Positions 8,518-16,123 of a DNA stretch of 32,346 bases are shown piece after piece. Each line of letters starts with the position of its first letter. The stretch's first letter is position 1. The DNA lies in NCBI GenBank assembly GCA_012516935.1, contig JAAYVZ010000231.1:1-32346 (forward strand). Reading direction: 5' to 3'. The position numbers were made by a program, and so were the translations under genes. A model generated the notes under the pieces. The model saw only the letters and a list, made by a program, of their open reading frames with translations, ran no database searches and was not told the origin of the DNA. This stretch comes from Holophagae bacterium. Its GTDB lineage: Bacteria > Acidobacteriota > Thermoanaerobaculia > Thermoanaerobaculales > Thermoanaerobaculaceae.

Positions 8518-8548
8518 TTTTACGCGTTCGGCAGCGCTCGAATGGGTG

Positions 8549-8578
8549 TTGACATCAGCCTCGTGCGAGCCCTACAGT
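8549..8578 (+). promoter_or_regulatory. Sigma-70-like promoter for the 8673 gene
   Basis: TTGACA at 8549-8554 and TACAGT at 8573-8578 are separated by 18 nt, a near-consensus pair in an otherwise GC-rich region. Transcription would start near 8585, leaving an untranslated leader of about 88 nt before the ATG at 8673. Confidence 0.6.
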
Positions 8579-8584
8579 TCTTTC

Positions 8585-8611
8585 AAATCACCGCTGGGGG
8601 TTTTGTGATTT
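8585..8611. repeat. Perfect inverted repeat at the expected transcription start
   Basis: AAATCAC (8585-8591) and GTGATTT (8605-8611) are exact inverse complements around a 13-nt centre. The repeat starts where the promoter at 8549-8578 would begin transcription, so it could be a repressor operator or a 5' leader hairpin. AT-rich symmetric sequence is rare in this window. Confidence 0.5.
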
Positions 8612-8672
8612 CGCCTGCTGTGGGCAACCGCCGCATCGCCAACGCTGCACGGGATGAGAGGAGCGCCTGACC

Positions 8673-9926
8673 ATGCCGCCATTTCCCGCTGGAAGAGGCC
8701 AACACAAGGTCTACACGATCAAGCCCGCCAACCCGAGCGACACCGCCAAGCTCACGGCCGGCAACCACTACGTCGGCGTCGACGCGGTGGCGTGGTTTCT
8801 CAACAGGGAAAGCACCTGGTTCGCCGACCGCATGGCCTCCGGCACCCTCAAGGTCCAGCTCGCCGATGGCCGTGAGAGCTACGAGATCGCCCTCGGCACG
8901 TTCGAGCGGTGGGGCGGGAGCCCCATCGCTCCCGTGTTCGACAAGCCGGTGATTCCCGATCGCAACTACCGCGGCGGCGTGCTCACCTTCACCGCCACCC
9001 TCACGGCGCTGCGCAAGGACAACGCCCTCGCCGCCTTGCTGCGCAGCGCCTCGCGCGCCAGCCTCGGCGTCGCCGCCGGCATGGTCGCCACCGCCACCGT
9101 CGCCGGCCCCGCGGCACTGCTCGCCGCCGCCGGCGCCGACCTCATCCAGGGCGTGACCGGCCTGCTCGCCTCCGGCCCCAAGCGCGAGCCCGTCTTCGAC
9201 TTCAGCGGCCTCGAGGCGGCCCTGCGCCCCGAGCAGCTCATCGGCCCCGAGCTCTACCTCCTCTTCCACCGCGGCGCCCCCCTCGACGAAAGCCGCCTGG
9301 AGGTGCGCGTCACGGGGCTGTCCACCATCCCCCTGTACGGCGGCGCACCGCTCGCCGACGGCGCCTGGCTGCTGCTGCGCGTGCGCCGCAGCGACGAGTA
9401 CTCCGGCGTGCGCCCGTGGCAGGACGAGGCCCGCGCCCTGCGCGCGCGCATCGACGCCCTCGTCGACGACGCTCTCGCCGGGCTCATCCCCACCACCGAC
9501 GCCCTCGCCGAGCTCGCCCCTTCCCCGGCCGGTGCCCGCACCGCGCTCGACGAGTACCTCCGCCTGCGCGCCGTGATCAGCGCCGACGGCGTGCTCTCCG
9601 AGCGCGAGGCCGCCGCCCACGTCATGCAGCTCCGTGCCCGCCTGGCCGCCGCCCGCGAGGCGATCGAGACCGGCTCCCGTACCCCGTTCGACGGCGCCCT
9701 CGCCGCCCTGTCCGCCAGCTTCGCCCACGGCACCCCCGTCCCCGGCCGCCTCGGCACCCTCCTGCTCGACGAGATCCGCCCGCTCGTTGCCACCCGCAAG
9801 CCCACCCTCGTCGGCACCACCCCCCTCAGCCGCGTCGCCAACCTCGACGGCAACCGGGTTTTCGAGACCCTCGCGTACCTGCCCAGGACCGGCGCCGGCC
9901 ACCTCCCACCCGGCAACGCCGCGTGA
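8673..9926 (+). CDS. Unrecognised protein with a glycine/alanine-rich hydrophobic segment
   Basis: 417 residues, ATG at 8673 preceded by a GAGGAG about 10 nt upstream. I do not recognise the family. Residues 1-115 look beta-rich (VYTIKPANPSDTAKL, GTLKVQLADGRESYEIALG). Residues about 126-170 are a Gly/Ala-rich hydrophobic stretch (LGVAAGMVATATVAGPAALL) that could cross or insert into a membrane. Residues 180-250 form a second beta-rich part, and 255-345 are helical with possible coiled coil (EREAAAHVMQLRARLAAARE). There is no signal peptide. It has its own promoter, so it is not clearly part of the operon upstream. A membrane-active effector is possible but is only a guess. Codon use is extreme in GC3, unlike the 490 bp just upstream. 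Confidence 0.7.
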   Translation: MPPFPAGRGQHKVYTIKPANPSDTAKLTAGNHYVGVDAVAWFLNRESTWFADRMASGTLKVQLADGRESYEIALGTFERWGGSPIAPVFDKPVIPDRNYRGGVLTFTATLTALRKDNALAALLRSASRASLGVAAGMVATATVAGPAALLAAAGADLIQGVTGLLASGPKREPVFDFSGLEAALRPEQLIGPELYLLFHRGAPLDESRLEVRVTGLSTIPLYGGAPLADGAWLLLRVRRSDEYSGVRPWQDEARALRARIDALVDDALAGLIPTTDALAELAPSPAGARTALDEYLRLRAVISADGVLSEREAAAHVMQLRARLAAAREAIETGSRTPFDGALAALSASFAHGTPVPGRLGTLLLDEIRPLVATRKPTLVGTTPLSRVANLDGNRVFETLAYLPRTGAGHLPPGNAA

Positions 9927-10276
9927 GCTCGAACGCACCCGCCGCCAGGTCTCGACGTGTCTGGGCGGGAAGCTCCCCGCCTGGGGCGAGGCCCCGGTGG
10001 CGGCGAACGGCGTTGGGGCCGACACCGACGACGAGGCGCTCCGCCGGGCCAGGGAGCTGCTGCTCGGGGCCGAGGAGGAGGCGCAGTCGGACTGGCGCAG
10101 CCCCGGGCCGGGCGGGGGGGCTCGCGCGCTGCGGCCGGGGACGATGTGTCGTAAGATCGCTGTCGGCGCCACGGTAGCGCCGGGATCCGGTTGCCGGGGA
10201 GAGCAGACGCCGTCGCCCCCGTGGCGGGGGGAGGCGGGCCGGCCCGCCGGACCAGCAGGGAAGAAGGGGATCCCAG
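9927..10276. other. Gene-poor GC-rich stretch with an unstarted coding-like frame
   Basis: 350 bp without a supported gene. From 9925 to about 10110 the + strand frame 1 reads like protein (ELERTRRQVS, TDDEALRRARELLLGAEEEA) with strong GC3, but it has no start codon of its own and enters from inside the previous gene in another frame. It may be a frameshifted or deleted remnant. The rest is the candidate leader of the DUF1538 gene. Confidence 0.45.
10152..10276 (+). promoter_or_regulatory. Candidate promoter and structured leader of the DUF1538-PII unit
   Basis: A -10-like TAAGAT (10152-10157) would start transcription near 10164, exactly at a 6-bp hairpin CGGCGC/GCGCCG (10164-10182, 7-nt loop). 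It is followed by CCCCC/GGGGG (10216-10230) and a perfect 16-nt palindrome GGCGGGCCGGCCCGCC (10233-10248). A purine-rich AAGAAGGGGA ribosome site (10261-10270) precedes the GTG start at 10277. The order hairpins-then-ribosome-site is what a cis-regulatory RNA looks like, but GC-rich DNA makes such stems by chance. I could not match it to a known riboswitch class. Confidence 0.35.
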
Positions 10277-10975
10277 GTGAATATTCACGAAGAACTGCAC
10301 GCGCTGTTCGGCACCACCAGGACGGTTGTCCCGATCGTGCTTTTCCTGAGCGTCTTTCAGGTCCTGGTCCTGAGAACACCCATCGAGAACACACGCTCCT
10401 TCATCATCGGCACGCTGCTCATATTTTTCGGGCTGCACCTTTTCCTACGCGGTATCAGCGCCAGCCTGCTGCCCCTGGGTGACGCCGTGGGCCGCAACCT
10501 GGTGGTGATGGACAACAAGATCATCATCGCCGTGGTCGCCTTCGTCATCGGCTATCTCGCCACGCTGGTGGAACCCGCGCTCAAGGTCCTGGCCATGGAG
10601 GTGGAGGAGGTTTCGGTCGGCGCCATACCCTCCACCGTCCTCGTCCATACCGTCGCCATCGGCTTCGGGGTCGGCATGTGTATCGGGGTGATCAAGATCA
10701 TCCATGGCATTCCGACCAAAATGCTCCTGCTGCCGATCCTCGTTCTGGCGGTGGTGCTCGGTTTCTTCGCCCCGCGTGAGTTCGTGGATATCGCCATCGA
10801 TTCCGCGAGCGCCACCACCGGACCTGTGAACATCCCGTTGAACATGGCGATCGCGCTGGGGCTGTCGAAGGTGCTGGAGCACGCCGACCCACTCCTGAGC
10901 GGTTTCGGCATTGTCGGCCTCACCTCGATGGGGGCGGTGGTCTCGGTGCTGGCGCTCGGGGTGATCAGCCGGTAA
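10277..10975 (+). CDS. DUF1538 integral membrane protein
   Basis: 232 residues from a GTG start with a purine-rich ribosome site. At least six hydrophobic helices are visible (for example VVPIVLFLSVFQVLVL, IIIAVVAFVIGYLATLV, MLLLPILVLAVVLGFF and a C-terminal one ending VLALGVISR). Family signatures include EPALKVLA after the third helix and DSASATTGPVNIPLNMAIALG, with a conserved Ser-Ala-Thr-Thr-Gly-Pro segment. DUF1538 is a transporter-like family of unknown substrate, often encoded as two adjacent copies together with a PII protein. Here there is one copy, with the PII-like gene 33 nt downstream, so the two probably form an operon in which PII controls the membrane protein. Confidence 0.88.
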   Translation: MNIHEELHALFGTTRTVVPIVLFLSVFQVLVLRTPIENTRSFIIGTLLIFFGLHLFLRGISASLLPLGDAVGRNLVVMDNKIIIAVVAFVIGYLATLVEPALKVLAMEVEEVSVGAIPSTVLVHTVAIGFGVGMCIGVIKIIHGIPTKMLLLPILVLAVVLGFFAPREFVDIAIDSASATTGPVNIPLNMAIALGLSKVLEHADPLLSGFGIVGLTSMGAVVSVLALGVISR

Positions 10976-11008
10976 TGATCTGCGCATCGTCTCAGGAAGG
11001 AGGGGAAC

Positions 11009-11341
11009 GTGCTGGATGCTCTGGCGATCATAGCCATCGTGGAACGCGGTAAGGCCGATCACATCGTGAACAAGGCGAAAGAGGCCGGGGCCCTCGGCGC
11101 GACCATATTCCATGGCCGCGGTACCGGCGAAAAGGAAGCGCAAAAACTCCTGCACATCCGCGTGGAGTCATCCAAGGAGACCATCGTCATCCTGGCCAAG
11201 ACGGACGACTACAAAGCGATCTTCAACGAGATGGTGGCGGCGGGGAACCTGAAAGCCCCGGGTACGGGGATCATCTTCACGGTCAAGGTGTCCGATCTGG
11301 TCGGGCTTCATCAGCGGGATGACCACGTTTTCGACCCCTGA
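11009..11341 (+). CDS. PII-like (GlnB superfamily) regulator of DUF1538
   Basis: 110 residues from a GTG start with a very strong AGGAAGGAGGGG ribosome site. The fold pattern is PII: VERGKADHIVNKAKEAGALGATIFHGRGTG (strand-helix-strand leading to the T-loop) and later GTGIIFTVKVSDLVGL, close to the PII C-terminal signature. The T-loop is short and lacks the Tyr that is uridylylated in GlnB, so it is not a classical GlnB/GlnK. Such divergent PII proteins usually sense nucleotides and bind a neighbouring membrane protein, as GlnK does with AmtB. The obvious partner is the DUF1538 protein upstream. The ligand is unknown. Confidence 0.85.
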   Translation: MLDALAIIAIVERGKADHIVNKAKEAGALGATIFHGRGTGEKEAQKLLHIRVESSKETIVILAKTDDYKAIFNEMVAAGNLKAPGTGIIFTVKVSDLVGLHQRDDHVFDP

Positions 11342-11359
11342 CCACCCCGTGACCCGACA

Positions 11360-11378
11360 CAGCAGTGAAGATCTGCTG
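11360..11378 (+). terminator. Weak hairpin after the PII-like gene
   Basis: CAGCAG and CTGCTG form a 6-bp stem around a 7-nt loop, 19 nt after the stop. No T-run follows, so it is only a possible terminator. Confidence 0.25.
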
Positions 11379-11554
11379 CGCAATCCCGCGTGCGGCATCG
11401 GTGCGTGCGGCTGCTCCCGGTGCTCGGTGCCGGCTCTTTCATGCTGTTCGTCCGCGCCCGGTTCGATACTCCGAAGCTCTCGATGACGGCCGGCGTTGCC
11501 GAGCCCACCGTGCTTGTCGCGGCGCGACCTCTACCAGCGGACGGAAGCCCTCGG

Positions 11555-11560
11555 TAGAAT
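11555..11560 (+). promoter_or_regulatory. -10 element giving a leaderless kinase-like/TPR mRNA
   Basis: TAGAAT lies 7 nt before the ATG at 11568. Transcription starting the usual distance downstream would begin at that ATG, and no Shine-Dalgarno sequence is present. No clear -35 box is seen. Confidence 0.4.
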
Positions 11561-11567
11561 GCCGGTG

Positions 11568-14021
11568 ATGCAGTCCGAGCGGATCGGCAGGTATCGCCTC
11601 GAGCGCCTCCTGACAGCCCACGCACCTTGCGAGACCTTCGCTGGCTGGGACGAGCAGCTCGACCGCCAGGTGCTCGTCACCCGCATCCCGCTCGACGGTG
11701 TCGACGACACCGCGCGGGATATCTGGCGACGCGACATCCGGCGGCTGTCCGGCATCACCCACCCGGGGCTCGTCCACGTCCTCGACATCCTGGCCCAGGA
11801 TGGTTGCGACTGGGTCGTCAGCGAGTGGATCGAAGGCGATCCGACCGACGTACTGGTCGCTCGCCAGCCTCTCGCCGGATCCGAGGTGGCCCGGCTCGGG
11901 GCGGAGCTCGCCGAGGTCCTGGCCGCTCTTCACCAGCACGCCGTGCGGCACGGCGGCGTTCGCCCTGCCAACGTGCTCGTCACGGCCGGTGGCCACATCA
12001 AGCTCGGAGGCGGGTGCCCTCCACCGTGGTGCGGGCCGAGGATCGCCGAACCGCCCGCGACCGAGCCTGCGGCACCGGCTCGTGAGCCGCTCGACAGCGA
12101 CCTGCGCGGCCTCGGCGAGCTCCTCCTGGTGCTCGCCGGTACGCAGCCTGGCGGGGCACCCATGCTGGCGCCAACGGAAGCCCTGCTCGCTCCCACCTGC
12201 GGTACGCTGGCGGCTCCGCTGGCCTCCATCATCGCCCGCTGCCTCGGAGAAGGAGACGAGCCGCCGTTCGAGGGCGCCCAGCAGGTCGCCGCCGCTTTGC
12301 GCGCCCTCGACACCGGCAGCCACCGGATCACCCTCACCGAGGTGAGCCCGGTCACCCCTGCCCCGCGGCCCCGCCGGCCGGCCATCATCGCGGCCGCGAT
12401 TCTCCTGGTGGCTGGCCTCATCGCCATCACCGCCTGGCAATTGTTCGCGCTCCGGCGTCCGTTGGCCGTCGCCGTCATGCCGGTGGAGGCGCCGACCGAC
12501 AGCGAGCCAACCCGACTGGCAGCGCTGGCGGTCGACACGACGATCTCCAGCGAGCTCGCTTCGCTTCCGGGGATCGTGGTCGTGGCCGGACGGGAGGTGC
12601 AGGCGCTTCGCAAGGTCGGCCGGAGTGACGCCGAGATCGCCCGCCAGTTGGCGGTCCAGGAGCGCGTGGAGATTCACCTCTCGTACCCACCCAGCTCGCA
12701 GGGCATGAGGATCGATCTAGCACGCCTACGGGCCCGCGACGGGCGGGTGGAATGGAAACGAGGGCTGGAGGCCGCAACCTGGGAGCCCGCAGTGGCCCGG
12801 GAGCTGGTTGGCGAGCTGCTCCGCGGCGCCTACCAGGGCTCTTACGCATCGAGCCAGTCTCATTTTTCAAAGGCGAATCCGGAAACGATTCGCATCTATC
12901 TTGCACTCATCGAGAAGGAACGCACTGGCAAGCTGTCACCCGACCGTCGATCCGAGATCACGGCTCTCGCCACCGCCCTCGACGAAGCTCCCGAGTTCAG
13001 GGAAGGCTGGATTCTCCTCACCAGGCTCTGTTGCGCCGTCTACGCGATGCGCCTCGACGATGAGGCCCGCGCGGAGTACGAGCGGGTCCGCGACCGTGCG
13101 CTGGCGCTCGGGGCCTCGAAAGCGATGATGGTTCCGCTCGACATCTGGCTCAACCTGAGGCTCGGGCGCACTGGCGAGGCGGTCGCGACCGCGCGGCAGC
13201 TCGTGCGCCTGTTCCCCGGCAACCCGAATGCGTGGCAGCGCCTCGGCGAGGCATTGTCAGTCGCCGGGCAGGTTGTCGAGGCGGAAGCGGCGTTCGCCCG
13301 CTCATCCCGGTTGCACCCGAGCGCCGACGCACTCGCGAGCTTGGCCCGCGCTCGCTCCAGCCGCGGCGACCATGTGGGCGCCCGAGCGGCTGTCACGGAG
13401 CTGCGGGCCGTTGCAGGCGAGAGCCCGACCCTGACGGCGGCCGAAGCGTTCGTCGAGATGTACGCAGGCAACCTCGTGCTCGCAGAGCGGCTCTACCGCC
13501 AACTCACGTCGGATCTCGGTGGCTATCTGGCGTTCAACAACCTCGGCGTCTGCCTCTTCTACCAGGGCAAGTTCAGCGCCGCGAAGGACGCCTTCCAGCG
13601 GGCCCGCGAGCTCGCTCCCACGAGCTATCTCGCGGCCCGCAATCTGGCTGACACCCTCATGGCGTTGAATGAACGCGAGCTCGCCCTGCAGGGCTACGAG
13701 AACGCCCTCGAGCTCATCGAACCCCTTCTCGCCCGCGGCACCCTGCCGCTGAGTGCGCTGGAGGCCCGCGCCGTGTGCCTGGCGCGCCTGGGCCACGCGT
13801 CCGATGCGGCTCGAGCCGTCGACTCCATGGTGAAGGCGAACCCGCACCATCCGGAGGTGATCTTCACCGCGGCGCTGGTCGCCGCCGTCTCGGGCGAGCG
13901 CGCGTCGGCGCTCGCATGGACCAGGCGCGCTCTCGAGCTGCACGCTCCCGCGGTCTGGTTCGAGTCACCGGAGTTCGACCGCTTGCGCGCGGACCACGAG
14001 TTCCGGCAGCTGTTCCGCTAG
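11568..14021 (+). CDS. Membrane protein with degenerate Ser/Thr kinase domain and TPR repeats
   Basis: 817 residues. The ATG at 11568 is chosen because of the -10 hexamer 7 nt upstream; an in-frame ATG at 11559 is the alternative. Residues 5-250 follow the Ser/Thr kinase fold (RIGRYRLERLL, ITHPGLVHVLDI, SEWIEG, SDLRGLGELLLVLAG). The key motifs are lost: the ATP-binding Lys position is T/R (VTRI), HRDLKPxN is HGGVRPAN (128-135), and DFG is LGG (147-149). It is therefore probably a pseudokinase. One transmembrane helix spans about 272-294. The outer part starts with a TolB/FlgO-like region (AVMPVEAP, VDTTISSELASLPGIVVV), followed by TPR-like helical pairs from about 500 to the end. The architecture suggests a sensor or scaffold across the cytoplasmic membrane. 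The 3' end overlaps a convergent gene by 4 nt. Confidence 0.85.
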   Translation: MQSERIGRYRLERLLTAHAPCETFAGWDEQLDRQVLVTRIPLDGVDDTARDIWRRDIRRLSGITHPGLVHVLDILAQDGCDWVVSEWIEGDPTDVLVARQPLAGSEVARLGAELAEVLAALHQHAVRHGGVRPANVLVTAGGHIKLGGGCPPPWCGPRIAEPPATEPAAPAREPLDSDLRGLGELLLVLAGTQPGGAPMLAPTEALLAPTCGTLAAPLASIIARCLGEGDEPPFEGAQQVAAALRALDTGSHRITLTEVSPVTPAPRPRRPAIIAAAILLVAGLIAITAWQLFALRRPLAVAVMPVEAPTDSEPTRLAALAVDTTISSELASLPGIVVVAGREVQALRKVGRSDAEIARQLAVQERVEIHLSYPPSSQGMRIDLARLRARDGRVEWKRGLEAATWEPAVARELVGELLRGAYQGSYASSQSHFSKANPETIRIYLALIEKERTGKLSPDRRSEITALATALDEAPEFREGWILLTRLCCAVYAMRLDDEARAEYERVRDRALALGASKAMMVPLDIWLNLRLGRTGEAVATARQLVRLFPGNPNAWQRLGEALSVAGQVVEAEAAFARSSRLHPSADALASLARARSSRGDHVGARAAVTELRAVAGESPTLTAAEAFVEMYAGNLVLAERLYRQLTSDLGGYLAFNNLGVCLFYQGKFSAAKDAFQRARELAPTSYLAARNLADTLMALNERELALQGYENALELIEPLLARGTLPLSALEARAVCLARLGHASDAARAVDSMVKANPHHPEVIFTAALVAAVSGERASALAWTRRALELHAPAVWFESPEFDRLRADHEFRQLFR

Positions 14022-14452
14022 GGGTAAACGGGAGGCCAGCCTGGGCCCGGACCAGCGTCGTTTTCTCCCCCGGGATCGGAGACCGCCCAAACCTGACCCT
14101 TCGACAACAACTCGATCTTGTAGAAGAAGTAGCCCTTCCGTCCAGGGTTGTTGACCGTGTACCGGCGTTGCAGGCGGCTCGGGGAGGAGCTGTCCTTCTC
14201 GATCGGCCCCAGGTCCGTGATCAAAAGCTCCCGCGGGATCGGCTTCGCGGTCGGGTAGGTCGCCGGCTGGTCCGGCAAGAGCGTGATCCGCACGTCATCG
14301 ACCTCGTTGGGTATCGACGGGTGGAACTCCCACTCGATCGTCTGCGGGCCGGCAGTCGTCTTGCTGAAGATCTGCACCCCGTCCGGAATGCATACGACGA
14401 TGCGTTTGCCGCGGTCGTACTTCACACCCACGATCACCTTCGCGCTTGCCAT
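14018..14452 (-). CDS. Conserved-looking hypothetical protein
   Basis: 144 residues, ATG at 14452 with a GAAAGG ribosome site; the stop overlaps the stop of the kinase-like gene (CTAG shared, convergent). I do not recognise the family. The sequence is beta-rich (KVIVGVKYDRGKRIVVCIPD, IEWEFHPSIP, GYFFYKIELLSKGQVWAVSD) with no signal peptide or membrane helix. A TAGAAT on the minus strand near 14552-14557 could be its -10 element. Third-position GC bias on this strand supports it as a real gene. Confidence 0.65.
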   Translation of the reverse strand: MASAKVIVGVKYDRGKRIVVCIPDGVQIFSKTTAGPQTIEWEFHPSIPNEVDDVRITLLPDQPATYPTAKPIPRELLITDLGPIEKDSSSPSRLQRRYTVNNPGRKGYFFYKIELLSKGQVWAVSDPGGENDAGPGPGWPPVYP

Positions 14453-14611
14453 CGCCTTTCCCCCTTCTCCTTCGCCGTTGTGTGCTTTCGACAGCGGCGG
14501 CGAGGACTCGAAGCCTGGGTACCTCGTAGAGGTGTCTGCAAATCGGGTGCGATTCTACGGCCACTGGGGCCGCAGCCGCAAGGGGAAAAGCGGCGGCCGG
14601 CCGCGGGGCAG

Positions 14612-14617
14612 TACAAT
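14612..14617 (+). promoter_or_regulatory. -10 element just before the 14627 gene
   Basis: TACAAT ends 9 nt before the ATG at 14627, so the predicted RNA would have almost no leader. It would drive the small membrane protein-acpS pair. Confidence 0.4.
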
Positions 14618-14626
14618 GCTGCACGC

Positions 14627-14869
14627 ATGGGGCGAGCGATGCGGACCGTGGTGGGGCTCGGCGCGACCATCTACCTGACGGCTGCCGGGTGGTTTTTCAT
14701 CCTCGTGCCGTGGAGCCACTTCTGGGCCAACCACGTACTCCCCGGGGTGCCGCTCTGGCTGGCGAGGCTACTCGCCCAGCCGGCGCTGCGCGGTGCCCTC
14801 GGCGGGTTCGGCGTGCTGCACTTCGCGGTTGCGTTCGTGTGGCTGGACAGCGCTTTGAGGAAGCAGTGA
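14627..14869 (+). CDS. Small membrane protein upstream of acpS
   Basis: 80 residues with two hydrophobic segments: about 8-25 (VVGLGATIYLTAAGWFFILV) and about 55-75 (GGFGVLHFAVAFVWLDSAL). I do not recognise a named family. Its stop shares GTGA with the start of acpS, so the two are translated together. It could be a membrane accessory of lipid or cell-envelope metabolism, but only the linkage supports that. An in-frame ATG at 14639 is an alternative start. Confidence 0.6.
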   Translation: MGRAMRTVVGLGATIYLTAAGWFFILVPWSHFWANHVLPGVPLWLARLLAQPALRGALGGFGVLHFAVAFVWLDSALRKQ

Positions 14870-15249
14870 TCGTCGGGCTCGGCATCGACGCGGTGGGGAT
14901 CGAGCGGATACGAAGACTGCTCGAGCGCCACGGTGAACGGCTCGTGGCGCGCTGCTTCGCAACCGGCGAGGTTCGTCGCCCCCGGGACGCTCAGCACGTG
15001 GCTGGCTTGCTCGCCGCCAAGGAGGCGGCGTTCAAGGCATTGGGCACGGGGTGGAGCGATGGGGTGAGCTGGCGGCAGGTGGTGGTCACGCGGGAGACGA
15101 ACGGGCAACCCGGGCTGCGCTTCGAAGGCGCCGCCGCCAGCCGGGCCGTGGCGCTCGGCGCCGATCGCCAGCTCGTGTCGATCACCCACGACGGCGGCCT
15201 GGCCGTGGCGGTGGTGATCCTCGAAAACACCGGCGTGCTGCAGCACTAA
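14866..15249 (+). CDS. acpS: Holo-[acyl-carrier-protein] synthase
   Basis: 127 residues, the normal AcpS length. The GTG at 14866 overlaps the previous stop and has a GAGGAAG ribosome site. AcpS moves the 4'-phosphopantetheine group from coenzyme A onto the serine of acyl carrier protein, activating it for fatty acid synthesis. The Mg/CoA-binding motif GLGIDAVGIERI gives Asp8, and the second motif LAAKEAAFKALG gives Glu53. The C-terminal SITHDGGLAVAVVI strand is also typical. It is cytoplasmic and probably essential. Confidence 0.93.
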   Translation: MIVGLGIDAVGIERIRRLLERHGERLVARCFATGEVRRPRDAQHVAGLLAAKEAAFKALGTGWSDGVSWRQVVVTRETNGQPGLRFEGAAASRAVALGADRQLVSITHDGGLAVAVVILENTGVLQH

Positions 15250-15256
15250 GCTCGGC

Positions 15257-15262
15257 TACAAT
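15257..15262 (+). promoter_or_regulatory. -10 element upstream of nth
   Basis: TACAAT lies 4 nt before an ATG (15267) that is in frame with nth. This is too close for that ATG to be in the message, so transcription from here would leave a leader of about 135 nt before the preferred nth start at 15405. Confidence 0.35.
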
Positions 15263-15404
15263 TCCGATGGTCGACACCGAGGGCCAAAGCGGCGCTGACG
15301 GTCCTCGTCATCCGCACCCTCGGAAGCCTCGGCCACGACTGGCTGGGGTGCCGTTGCCGCTGGCTCGGCGAGCCCCTCCCGACCCAGCAGCAGGGAGACC
15401 GCCC

Positions 15405-16055
15405 ATGACCGGACACCACAACCAGGAGCTGCGGGCGCGCGCCGCCGCCGTGGACGCGGCGCTGACCGCCACCTACCCGGCCGCCACCTGCGAGCTGAGC
15501 TACCGTTCCCCGTACGAGCTGCTGGTGGCAACCATCCTTTCCGCACAGTGCACCGATGTGCGCGTGAACATGGTGACGCCGGCGCTGTTCGCCCGCTTCC
15601 CGGATGCCACGGCGCTGGCCGGCGCCGATCGGGCGGAGCTCGAGGAGCTCATCAGGAGCACCGGGTTTTTCCGCAACAAGGCCACCTCGTTGTTGGGCAT
15701 GGCGCAGGTGGTGGTCGAGCGGCACGGCGGGCAGATCCCGGCGGACATGGATGCCCTCACCGCCCTCCCCGGTGTCGGCCGCAAGACCGCGAACGTGGTG
15801 CTCGGCACGGCGTGGGGGCTCGCCACCGGCGTCGTCGTCGACACGCACGTTAGCCGGCTCTCGCAACGCCTGGGGCTGACGCGAGAGCGGAACGCCGAGA
15901 AGATCGAACGTGACCTCATGGCGCTCTTCCCCCCGAGCTCGTGGATCGATCTCTCGCACCGCCTCATCCTGCACGGCCGGCGGGTCTGCCAAGCGCGCAA
16001 GCCGGCTTGCGACCGCTGCTCTCTCGCCGCCATCTGCCCTCGCATCGGCGTGTGA
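15405..16055 (+). CDS. nth: Endonuclease III (DNA glycosylase/AP lyase)
   Basis: 216 residues. It removes oxidised pyrimidines and nicks the abasic site in base-excision repair. The ATG at 15405 has a GGGAGA ribosome site and gives the usual start length; an in-frame ATG at 15267 would add a Pro/Arg-rich 46-residue tail and is not preferred. The helix-hairpin-helix LPGVGRKTANVVLG carries the catalytic Lys127, and VDTHVSR carries Asp146. Four cysteines for a 4Fe-4S cluster, C195-x6-C202-x2-C205-x5-C211, are all present. Convergent with tdk. Confidence 0.95.
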   Translation: MTGHHNQELRARAAAVDAALTATYPAATCELSYRSPYELLVATILSAQCTDVRVNMVTPALFARFPDATALAGADRAELEELIRSTGFFRNKATSLLGMAQVVVERHGGQIPADMDALTALPGVGRKTANVVLGTAWGLATGVVVDTHVSRLSQRLGLTRERNAEKIERDLMALFPPSSWIDLSHRLILHGRRVCQARKPACDRCSLAAICPRIGV

Positions 16056-16108
16056 CCAAAGTGTTCGGTGCCCACTGTTCCCACCCGTCCACCCGGTCGA
16101 AAGCCGAA

Positions 16109-16123
16109 GGTCGAGCGTCGACC
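16109..16123. repeat. Perfect short hairpin between nth and tdk
   Basis: GGTCGA-GCG-TCGACC forms a 6-bp stem with a 3-nt loop, next to a second GGTCGAA copy at 16095-16101 and a C-run. It lies between two convergent genes. It may be part of a dispersed GTCGA-type intergenic repeat or a weak terminator; no T-run is present. Confidence 0.3.

Larger units (their letters stand above)
8180..8672. other. Gene-poor edge of the defence unit
   Basis: 493 bp between the DUF499 gene and the next clear gene. It holds a strong hairpin (8229-8252), a possible minus-strand gene remnant (8266-8517), a sigma-70-type promoter (8549-8578) and an inverted repeat (8585-8611). GC content is lower than in the surroundings. 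No transposase, direct repeat or tRNA is seen that would mark an insertion boundary. Confidence 0.6.

Noticed and set aside
10152-10276. Assignment of the leader to a named riboswitch class
   Set aside because: Compared by eye with c-di-AMP, Mn2+, Na+, glycine, THF and guanidine classes; no convincing core match, so only a generic structured leader is reported.
8583-10394. Long minus-strand open frame over the 8673 gene
   Set aside because: Its product is a Gly/Ala/Glu repeat-like sequence with no domain pattern, and the + strand has promoter, ribosome site and codon bias.
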